From: Planctomycetota bacterium
GTDB lineage: Bacteria > Planctomycetota > Phycisphaerae > FEN-1346 > JAACEH01
Length of the DNA stretch: 14,143 nt
Reading direction: 5' to 3'
NCBI GenBank assembly: GCA_016935955.1
Contig: JAFGPY010000029.1
Span: 1 to 14,143, forward strand
The notes under the pieces are model-generated. The model worked only from the letters and a program-made list of their open reading frames with translations. It ran no database searches and was not told where the DNA came from. The position numbers and the translations under genes were made by a program. How positions within the stretch are numbered: the stretch's first letter is position 1; each line of letters opens with the position of its first letter. Below, piece by piece: positions 6,849 through 12,847 of this stretch.

Positions 6849-9110
6849 ATGACCCTGAAGTTCTTCCGCAAGCACAAGAAGTACGGAAATATCCTGCTTC
6901 TGGGCGCACTGTTCGCCATGGTCACTTTCGGCGCGCTGGCCTATTTGCCGGATCTGTTGCAGAGGATGGAGCATAAGGCGGAGTCCGAGAAGCCCGTCTA
7001 TGAACTCAAGAACTACCATTTGAACGTCTCCGCGCGTGAGGATTGGGACATCAAGGCCAATCTGCGAGGCACCGGCCAGTTGCAGGCATTGCTGGTCCAG
7101 GCCCTGCAGCCCAACCATCCCCTGAGTCGCGAACTGTCGCCTGCCCAGCTCCAGGTCCTGTTCCGCTACCAGAGCCCCATGCCCAACAAGTTTCTCCAGG
7201 CCGGCGGCGCCGCCGAGCGCGAAATGCCCGAGGAGGCCCTCAAGGTGGTCTACGCGACGGCCATTCTGTTGAAGGAAGCCGAGCAGGCCGGCGTGGTCGT
7301 CACCGAAGAGATGGCCAGATTGCACTACAACGACTGGCTGGCCACCCAGATTCGCCCCGAGGTGCTCGGCGGCGTTCTGCGGCTGGTGTTCTTCGAGGAT
7401 CAGGCCAGGGTCGTGCCGGCCAACGTGATGCAGCAGCGTCTGCTCTCGGCCATTCGCCAGGAGATGACCCTGAGCCTCTACCTGAACTCACTTCGAACGG
7501 GGGCCAGGATCTTCAACGAGGACGTCGACGACGTCTTCCGGCTGGCGCTCGAAAGTGCCGAGGTCGACAAGGTCTCGCTCGGTTTCCGGCGCTACCTCAA
7601 AGGAGTCGCCGAGCCCACCGAGGAACAGATTGCCGCCGCCTTCGAGCAGAACAAGGACAAGCTTGCGGCCGACACCGAGACGGGCTTTGGCTGCAAGGTG
7701 CCCGACCGGGTCCGCTTTGAATACCTGAAGGTCAAGGCCGACGCCCTTGCCGCCGACATCGAGATTGCCGACGAGGAGATCGCGGCCTACTACGAGGAAA
7801 ACAAGGATCGCGAGTTCGTGGTCACCGAGGACGACGCCAAGAGCGGCAAGGTCCCCGATGCGGCCAAGCCGGGTGATGTGACCCCGCAGGCTCCGGTCGA
7901 GACGCCGTCGCCGAACTCCTCCGACACCGCGCCCGAGGCGAAGGGCGACCAGGCCGCCACACAGGACGAAACCGCCAATGACGGCGGCGGCGTGGGTGTG
8001 CCGACGCCCCTTGCCCAGGCAACAACCGGTCAGGCCGAGTCCGCCACCGAATCCAGGCCTGCCGCTCCGGTGGCAGGCGGCGAGGGACAGGCCCCAGTCG
8101 CGCAACCTGTTCCCGCCCAGCCGGCGGCCGGCGCGGGCCAAGCCGAGACGCCCAATATCCCGGCCAAGAACTACAAGCCCCTTGCGGAGGTTTGCGACGA
8201 GATTCGGGCGATGCTTCAGAACCAGAAGGCTGCCGCGGCCGCCCGCAAGAAGGCCGAGGATATTCTCAGTCAGTTGCTCCTGCGGCCGATGCTCTCGCTC
8301 GAGAACATGGCCGACGAGAAATACGTGGCTTACTACCCGGCAGGGGAGTTCCTGACCCGGGATCAGATTCGCTTGCTGCCCGGTATCGGGACGGCGATGA
8401 AGGAGTCGAACAATCCCAGTCAGCGGTGGCCGACGTTCTTCGGCGACATGGTCTTCAGCATCGAGCCGTTCGAGAAGAAGCCGGAGATCTATCTGAATCG
8501 CCCGGCAGGCGTGTTGACCGACGGCACGAAGAGTGCCTACATCTTCGTTGTCACCGAGGTGCAAGAGGCTCACGTGCCGGCCTCCGTGGACGAGGTTCGC
8601 GACATCGTGGTCAGGAATCTGAAGAAGGAGGCCGCCTACAGGATGGCCGAACTGGAAGCCGCGGAGATCGTGGCCCTGGCCAAGGAGAAGGGGCTGGAGG
8701 CCGCGGTGAAGGAGAAGGTCGCTGCCTCGTCGACCGTCGAGGAGAGGATTGGCGATCAGGTTCCGCAAGTCCGCCCGGGCGTCGTGCGACGGCCTACAGA
8801 GCGGTATGACGACCCGGAGAGCAAGGCTGTCTTCCAGGCGGTCGATGCCGGTGAAACTTTCGGCACGGTCGGCGACGAGCAGCTGGACCGCGTTACGGTC
8901 TTCCAGATCAAGAAGGTCAGCCGCACCAAGCAGAGCGACTACACCCAACGGCTTGCGATGTTCACGGTGTACGCCATGCAACAGCGGCAGATGAAGTTGC
9001 TCGACGGACTGACCGATCCTGAGCGTTTGATCGCCCGGAGCGGCTTCACGGTGAGTACCCCGCAGAAACAGTCGTCCGACAATGACTCCGCGGACGATGG
9101 GGACCAGTAA
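6849..9110 (+). CDS. Membrane-anchored PpiD/SurA-like periplasmic folding protein
   Basis: Probably an envelope protein-folding factor held in the inner membrane, with its bulk outside the cytoplasm. About 753 residues. A basic start (MTLKFFRKHKKYGN) precedes one hydrophobic helix, about residues 14-34, with no evident cleavage site, the same topology as PpiD. Residues about 130-320 hold helical SurA/PpiD-type units with patterns such as EPTEEQIAAAFEQNKDK and ADEEIAAYYEENKD. A Pro/Ala/Gln/Thr-rich, probably disordered segment of some 110 residues (about 330-440) interrupts this region before YKPLAEVCDEIRAMLQNQK, another PpiD-like pattern. The C-terminal part includes DAGETFGTVGDEQLDRVTVFQIKKV (about 665-689), which resembles the end of a parvulin-like unit, but I see no clear complete peptidyl-prolyl isomerase domain, so enzyme activity is doubtful. 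The gene appears to be alone in its transcript and has a structured region just after its stop. Family assignment is by pattern only. Confidence 0.6.
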   Translation: MTLKFFRKHKKYGNILLLGALFAMVTFGALAYLPDLLQRMEHKAESEKPVYELKNYHLNVSAREDWDIKANLRGTGQLQALLVQALQPNHPLSRELSPAQLQVLFRYQSPMPNKFLQAGGAAEREMPEEALKVVYATAILLKEAEQAGVVVTEEMARLHYNDWLATQIRPEVLGGVLRLVFFEDQARVVPANVMQQRLLSAIRQEMTLSLYLNSLRTGARIFNEDVDDVFRLALESAEVDKVSLGFRRYLKGVAEPTEEQIAAAFEQNKDKLAADTETGFGCKVPDRVRFEYLKVKADALAADIEIADEEIAAYYEENKDREFVVTEDDAKSGKVPDAAKPGDVTPQAPVETPSPNSSDTAPEAKGDQAATQDETANDGGGVGVPTPLAQATTGQAESATESRPAAPVAGGEGQAPVAQPVPAQPAAGAGQAETPNIPAKNYKPLAEVCDEIRAMLQNQKAAAAARKKAEDILSQLLLRPMLSLENMADEKYVAYYPAGEFLTRDQIRLLPGIGTAMKESNNPSQRWPTFFGDMVFSIEPFEKKPEIYLNRPAGVLTDGTKSAYIFVVTEVQEAHVPASVDEVRDIVVRNLKKEAAYRMAELEAAEIVALAKEKGLEAAVKEKVAASSTVEERIGDQVPQVRPGVVRRPTERYDDPESKAVFQAVDAGETFGTVGDEQLDRVTVFQIKKVSRTKQSDYTQRLAMFTVYAMQQRQMKLLDGLTDPERLIARSGFTVSTPQKQSSDNDSADDGDQ

Positions 9111-9147
9111 CTGTCGCAGCGGTCCCACGACAGGACGAGGGACCGCT
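9111..9147 (+). terminator. Strong stem-loop, possible pseudoknot, after the PpiD-like gene
   Basis: AGCGGTCCC (9118-9126) and GGGACCGCT (9139-9147) form a perfect 9-bp stem with a 12-base loop. A second perfect pair, CTGTCG (9111-9116) with CGACAG (9128-9133), interleaves with it, so the two stems either compete or form an H-type pseudoknot. It begins directly after the TAA stop. There is no T-run after the stem, so a simple intrinsic terminator is not certain. It may mark a Rho-dependent end or stabilise the 3' end of the mRNA. Confidence 0.45.
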
Positions 9148-9180
9148 CGGCAGGATGCACGCGATTGCATGGCCACGGCC

Positions 9181-9208
9181 TTGACATTTTGTGATCGCGG
9201 GCTATAGT
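9181..9208 (+). promoter_or_regulatory. Sigma-70 promoter for tRNA-Phe
   Basis: A perfect -35 box TTGACA (9181-9186) and TATAGT (9203-9208, 5/6 match to the -10 consensus) are 16 bases apart. This is among the best promoters in the window. Transcription would start near 9215, about 43 bases before the mature tRNA. Confidence 0.65.
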
Positions 9209-9216
9209 GTCGTTTC

Positions 9217-9244
9217 GCTCGGGGCCGCTAGTGATGTCCCGAGC
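9217..9244 (+). repeat. Hairpin in the 5' leader of pre-tRNA-Phe
   Basis: GCTCGGGG (9217-9224) can pair with TCCCGAGC (9237-9244) over 8 bp, one of them a G-U pair, around a 12-base loop. It starts at about the predicted transcription start and ends 13 bases before the tRNA. It would be removed by RNase P. It may shield the precursor 5' end; that role is inferred. Confidence 0.4.
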
Positions 9245-9257
9245 CGCATACCTGTGA

Positions 9258-9333
<76 letters not shown>

Positions 9334-9340
9334 ACAACTC

Positions 9341-9390
9341 ATCGGCGGCATGCGATGGCGACTGAAAGTCGTCCTTGCTTGGCCGCCGAT
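9341..9390 (+). terminator. Nested stem-loop after tRNA-Phe, probable transcript end
   Basis: An outer perfect 9-bp stem, ATCGGCGGC (9341-9349) with GCCGCCGAT (9382-9390), encloses an inner stem, GGCGACT (9357-9363) with AGTCGTC (9367-9373), 7 bp including one G-T pair, with a GAA loop. The sequence that follows (TCTTCATATG) is only moderately T-rich. It most likely ends the tRNA transcript or guides 3' processing. It is larger than needed for a simple terminator. Confidence 0.45.
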
Positions 9391-9445
9391 TCTTCATATG
9401 TGTCGCGCAGGCGGGACGCCAAGGCAGAAGACCGCGCCATTGGAC

Positions 9446-9474
9446 TTGCTTTTGCCTGTGATGCGGCTTACACT
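9446..9474 (+). promoter_or_regulatory. Possible promoter for trpB2
   Basis: TTGCTT (9446-9451, 3/6) and TACACT (9469-9474, 4/6) are 17 bases apart. Use of this promoter would give a leader of about 88 bases. That leader contains a perfect small hairpin, GGCAA/TTGCC around GTCA (9517-9530). I see no T-box core, and no separate Trp-rich leader peptide with its own stop. Between 9391 and 9568 I find nothing else that can be supported. Confidence 0.3.
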
Positions 9475-9554
9475 TAATGTTGTTTCGCTCCGCCTTATGT
9501 GCGGGTGGATGGTGTCGGCAAGTCATTGCCTAGGACAGTTCCGGGACTGCAAGG

Positions 9555-9563
9555 TAAGGAGGT
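9555..9563 (+). promoter_or_regulatory. Near-perfect Shine-Dalgarno sequence of trpB2
   Basis: TAAGGAGGT complements the 3' end of 16S rRNA over nine bases and lies five bases before the GTG at 9569. It decides the start: the open frame runs upstream through the tRNA gene, so the longer form cannot be real. Confidence 0.85.
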
Positions 9564-9568
9564 CTTTC

Positions 9569-10921
9569 GTGGCGCAGGACAAGATCCATCTCAATGACAG
9601 TGACATGCCCAGGCAGTGGTACAACGTGGCCGCGGACATCAAGCAGTGGCTCACGCCGCCGCTGGATCCGGGCAACAATCAGCCGATCGACCCCGCCAAG
9701 CTGCGGCCCGTCTTTCCCGAGAGCCTGATCGAGCAGGAGATGTGCATCGACCGCTGGGTGGACATCCCCGAAGAAGTCCTGGAGGCCCTGGCCGTTTATC
9801 GTCCGACGCCACTGGTCCGCGCCCGTCGCCTGGAGCAGCTCCTGGGCACCCCGGCCCGCATCTTCTACAAGAACGAGTCGGTTTCGCCCTCGGGGTCGCA
9901 CAAGCCCAACACGGCCATCGCGCAGGCCTACTACAACAAGGTCGCGGGGGTCAAGCGGCTGACCACCGAGACCGGCGCGGGGCAGTGGGGCTCGGCCCTG
10001 TCGTACGCCACGAAGCACTTCGGACTCGAGTGTACCGTCTACATGGTCCGCAAGTCGTTCGAGCAGAAACCGTTTCGCAAGTCGATGATGAACATGTTCG
10101 GGGCTGAGGTCATTCCCAGCCCGTCGGACAAGACCAAAGCCGGTCGCGACATCCTGGCTCGCATGCCCGACACGCCCGGCTCGCTCGGCATTGCCATCAG
10201 CGAGGCCGTCGAGGACGCCATCGAGCATGACGACGCCCAGTACTCGCTCGGCTCGGTGCTCAACCACGTGCTGTTGCACCAGACGGTCACCGGTCTGGAG
10301 ACCAAGAAGCAGATGGCCATGGGCGGCATCAAGCCCGACGTGCTGATCGGCTGCTGCGGCGGCGGGTCCAACTTCGCCGGCTTGGTTTTCCCGTTCGTAC
10401 CCGACCGGCTGGAAGGCAAGAAGATTCGCATGATCGCCATCGAGCCGTCGGCCTGCCCGACGATGACCAAGGGCGTCTTCGCCTACGACTTCGGCGACAC
10501 CGGCAAGCTGACTCCGCTGCTGAAGATGTACACGCTGGGGCACGACTTCATTCCGCCAGGCATCCACGCCGGCGGCCTGCGGTACCACGGCATGGCCCCG
10601 CTGGTTTCGATCCTGATCGACAAGAAGATCGTCGAACCGGTCAACCGGCATCAGTTAAGCTGTTTCGAAGCGGCCATCATGTTCGCCCAGACCGAGGGGA
10701 TCGTCCCGGCTCCCGAGACCTCGCATGCCATCCGCGTGGTCATCGACGAGGCCCTGGAGGCCAAGAAGGAGGGTCAGGCCAAGGACATCACGTTCCTGCT
10801 GTCGGGTCATGGCCACTTCGACATGACGGCCTACGACGATTATTTTGGCGGCAAGCTGCAGGACTATGAGTATCCCGAGGCGGCTATCGCCGAGTCGATG
10901 AAGTCCCTGCCGAAGGTCTGA
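9569..10921 (+). CDS. trpB: Tryptophan synthase beta chain, TrpB2 type
   Basis: PLP enzyme that condenses indole with L-serine to give L-tryptophan. Its 450 residues are typical of the TrpB2 subfamily, which is longer than classic TrpB. The PLP lysine is in SGSHKPNTA (108-116, Lys112). [12 protein letters not shown] (133-144) carries the active-site Glu134. The phosphate-binding loop is GCCGGGSN (261-268). LLSGHGHFD near the C-terminus replaces the LSGRGDKD-like ending of TrpB1. The N-terminal extension with [12 protein letters not shown] (78-89) also fits TrpB2. The start is a GTG with a very strong Shine-Dalgarno sequence. No trpA or other trp gene adjoins it, in line with TrpB2 proteins that work on free indole or are separate from the operon. 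A related role such as serine deamination is possible, and the host may carry a second TrpB elsewhere. Confidence 0.93.
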   Translation: MAQDKIHLNDSDMPRQWYNVAADIKQWLTPPLDPGNNQPIDPAKLRPVFPESLIEQEMCIDRWVDIPEEVLEALAVYRPTPLVRARRLEQLLGTPARIFYKNESVSPSGSHKPNTAIAQAYYNKVAGVKRLTTETGAGQWGSALSYATKHFGLECTVYMVRKSFEQKPFRKSMMNMFGAEVIPSPSDKTKAGRDILARMPDTPGSLGIAISEAVEDAIEHDDAQYSLGSVLNHVLLHQTVTGLETKKQMAMGGIKPDVLIGCCGGGSNFAGLVFPFVPDRLEGKKIRMIAIEPSACPTMTKGVFAYDFGDTGKLTPLLKMYTLGHDFIPPGIHAGGLRYHGMAPLVSILIDKKIVEPVNRHQLSCFEAAIMFAQTEGIVPAPETSHAIRVVIDEALEAKKEGQAKDITFLLSGHGHFDMTAYDDYFGGKLQDYEYPEAAIAESMKSLPKV

Positions 10922-10966
10922 CCGGCGTGATCGGCGACCGATGGCGCCCCATGGCCCGGAGGACGT

Positions 10967-10990
10967 CCCGCGGGACCGCAAGCGGGTTTA
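10967..10990 (+). terminator. Weak terminator-like hairpin after trpB2
   Basis: CCCGC (10967-10971) can pair with GCGGG (10982-10986), followed by TTTATT. The overlapping palindrome GTCCCGCGGGAC offers a competing fold. The stem is short, so this is tentative. It lies between the trpB2 stop and the tatA promoter. Confidence 0.3.
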
Positions 10991-10995
10991 TTGCC

Positions 10996-11024
10996 TTGTG
11001 GGCCTTCCATGAGGGCTCTATAAT
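10996..11024 (+). promoter_or_regulatory. Sigma-70 promoter for tatA
   Basis: A perfect -10 box TATAAT (11019-11024) is preceded by TTGTGG (10996-11001, 3/6) with a 17-base spacer. Transcription would start near 11031, about 20 bases before the ATG. This indicates that tatA is transcribed separately from trpB2. Confidence 0.6.
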
Positions 11025-11051
11025 GCCCTGTAGCTCAACGGAGGGTGACGC

Positions 11052-11255
11052 ATGGAGACTCTGGGCTTTCTGAACATCGGCCCGTTGGAACTGATCGTGG
11101 CGGCCGTTATCGGCCTGCTGCTGTTTGGTCGTCGGTTGCCGGAAGTGGGCCGCAGCCTGGGCCGTGGCATCGTCGAGTTCAAGAAGGGACTCAAGGACGT
11201 CAAAGAGGATCTGGATTCCGACGTCAACGACAAGGGGCAGAGCCAGGGGACCTAG
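11052..11255 (+). CDS. tatA: Twin-arginine translocase subunit TatA
   Basis: Small membrane protein that assembles into the pore-forming part of the Tat system, which exports folded proteins across the inner membrane. It has 67 residues. A short N-terminus (METLGFLNIGPLE) leads into one hydrophobic helix, about residues 11-26 (PLELIVAAVIGLLLFG). The hallmark FG hinge follows (FGRRLPEVGRSLGRG), then a basic amphipathic helix (IVEFKKGLKDVKEDL) and a short polar tail. This order is standard for TatA/TatE. TatB is usually longer, so TatA is favoured. GGAGG at 11040-11044 lies seven bases before the ATG. No tatC or tatB is nearby. The gene has its own promoter and a clear terminator, so it is a single-gene unit. 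Confidence 0.92.
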   Translation: METLGFLNIGPLELIVAAVIGLLLFGRRLPEVGRSLGRGIVEFKKGLKDVKEDLDSDVNDKGQSQGT

Positions 11256-11293
11256 CAACTCATCGCAGTAGGCAGTCTGAGTGTGGGATTCGA

Positions 11294-11332
11294 CGAGCGG
11301 CTTCCGATAAGAGGAGGCTGCTCGTTTGCTTT
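11294..11332 (+). terminator. Rho-independent terminator of tatA
   Basis: CGAGCGGCTTCC (11294-11305) pairs with GGAGGCTGCTCG (11313-11324) over 12 bp with two G-T pairs and a 7-base loop, followed by TTTGCTTT. It lies 38 bases after the tatA stop. On the other strand the same stem would sit just after the aroDE stop (11340), but without a T-run, so it would act less well in that direction. Confidence 0.7.
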
Positions 11333-11339
11333 CGGCATC

Positions 11340-12824
11340 TCAGTGCGACCGCAGTGCGTCGAGCACCACTTGCCGCATCAGGTCGGCGGGAGCTTTCCGC
11401 TGGGTCCAAAGCTCGAACTGCTCGACGGCCTGACCGACGAACTGCTCCACGCCGCTGATGGTCACGCAACCCGCCGCCTTGGCCTCGCGCAGCAGCCGCG
11501 TCTCCTGCGGATTGTAGACGGCGTCGAAGACCACCATGCCGTCACGAAGTATCGCGGTGTCGACCGGCGTCGCGTCCACCTTCGGCCACATGCCCACGGG
11601 CGACCCGTTCATCAGGATGTCGGCCCGCACGTCTGCCAGGTCTTCCGGCGCCACGGCTGCAGCCCCGGCTTCCTGGGCCAGTTCGTTCCGGCGCGGTTCG
11701 TCGATGTCCGACACGAAGACTTCAGCGCCGCGGCTCAGCAGCCCATAAACGTAGGCCCGTCCCACGCCCCCGGCGCCGACCACCAGGGCCCGTTTGCCCG
11801 TGAAGCGGTCAGAGCCGATCGCCTGGGCCAGCACCTTCATGGCCGAGGTCACGTCGGTGTTGGTCGCGTGGTACCCGTCCTTGCGGCGGATCAACGTGTT
11901 GACGGCCCCCATGCGTCGGGCCGTCGGGGCGATGTCCACGCATGCCGCCATGACCGCCTGCTTGTGCGGGATCGTGACGCTGTAGCCTTCCAGCGGCACG
12001 GCCTCCAGGGCACGGACGACGGCCGCCGGATCACCTTCGACCTTGAGTCGTACATACACGGCATCAAGCCCCAACTCCTGAAAGGCTGCATTGTGGATCG
12101 CCGGGCTCAGGCTGTGACCCACCGGATTGCCCATCACGGCATACACCGGCGTCTGCGGTCCTACGCGGTCGGCGCGGTAGAGTTGCCGCATTTCCGTGAG
12201 CGTGATCTGTCCCGGCGCACTTTCCGCCCCGGCGTCCTCGCTAGCGAAGGTCAGCCAGGCTCCGAACTTGCCGGCCAGCACGCGGCTGATCTGTCCGGCT
12301 TCGCCCATGGCCAGGGCAATGGCTGGCTTGCTCACCGAACGCAAAGCCTCGAAGCAGGGCAGGTTGTCCTCGGGGCTGCGAGCCGTACCAACCACCTTCA
12401 CCACGTCGGCTGCCGCCGTGGCGTCAATCCGTCGCGCCACATTGACTAGATCGTCCGGCATACGCTCGAAATCGTGGTAGCTGACGATCAGCTTCGTCCG
12501 CGGCCGCCCGACGCCCTCAGCCAGTTGCAGGAAGCGGTCCAGTGCCGCCAGTTCCACGTCAACGTAATCCGCACCGAGTCGTGCGGCTTCAACCAGCACC
12601 TCCAGCCGCTTGGCCTCGTCCTGTTTGCGAAAGCCGCCTTCGTTGGCCGCGCGATTGGTCACGATGAGCGGCACTGTCCGGGCAGAGAGCACGCGCTGAA
12701 GATCGCACTCATCCATGGCGTCGACGCGCAGTTCCAGAAGGTCTGCGTCGGTGCCCAGGCGAGCCATCTGCGCGACGGCCTCGGAAGTGGTCTTGGGCGT
12801 CATGGCCACGCACAATTGGGTCAT
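11340..12824 (-). CDS. aroDE: Bifunctional 3-dehydroquinate dehydratase / shikimate dehydrogenase
   Basis: Catalyses two consecutive shikimate-pathway steps: 3-dehydroquinate to 3-dehydroshikimate, then NADPH-dependent reduction to shikimate. Length is 494 residues. Residues 1 to about 215 are a type I dehydratase: LLELRVD (29-35), TNRAANEGG (56-64), catalytic His117 in SYHDF, and Schiff-base Lys143 in VVKVVG. Residues about 225-494 are AroE: GNPVGHSLSPAIHN (232-245), SVTIPHK with catalytic Lys288, NTD with Asp324, the dinucleotide loop VVGAGGVG (348-355), and NGSPVGMWP (406-414). All key residues are present in both halves. The ATG at 12824 has GGGAG five bases upstream. An in-frame GTG at 12851 overlaps the stop of the preceding gene but has no Shine-Dalgarno sequence. 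It is likely co-transcribed with the radical SAM gene 23 bp upstream. This domain order is known from plants and Chlamydiae. Confidence 0.95.
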   Translation of the reverse strand: MTQLCVAMTPKTTSEAVAQMARLGTDADLLELRVDAMDECDLQRVLSARTVPLIVTNRAANEGGFRKQDEAKRLEVLVEAARLGADYVDVELAALDRFLQLAEGVGRPRTKLIVSYHDFERMPDDLVNVARRIDATAAADVVKVVGTARSPEDNLPCFEALRSVSKPAIALAMGEAGQISRVLAGKFGAWLTFASEDAGAESAPGQITLTEMRQLYRADRVGPQTPVYAVMGNPVGHSLSPAIHNAAFQELGLDAVYVRLKVEGDPAAVVRALEAVPLEGYSVTIPHKQAVMAACVDIAPTARRMGAVNTLIRRKDGYHATNTDVTSAMKVLAQAIGSDRFTGKRALVVGAGGVGRAYVYGLLSRGAEVFVSDIDEPRRNELAQEAGAAAVAPEDLADVRADILMNGSPVGMWPKVDATPVDTAILRDGMVVFDAVYNPQETRLLREAKAAGCVTISGVEQFVGQAVEQFELWTQRKAPADLMRQVVLDALRSH

Positions 12825-12847
12825 GGCTGCTCCCGGAGAAATCGGTG

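Noticed and set aside
7488..9176. 562-codon open frame on the minus strand opposite the PpiD-like gene
   Set aside because: It shadows a gene with a good promoter, ribosome-binding site and membrane helix. The antisense product is low complexity with no recognisable motif.
9335..9344. Ten-base repeat CAACTCATCG, present after tRNA-Phe and again at 11256-11265 after tatA
   Set aside because: Considered as an attachment-site pair because one copy adjoins a tRNA. It is too short, it does not duplicate the tRNA 3' end, and no integrase or foreign cargo lies between the copies.
11283..12449. 388-codon open frame on the plus strand opposite aroDE
   Set aside because: It lies opposite a fully conserved bifunctional enzyme and begins inside the tatA terminator.
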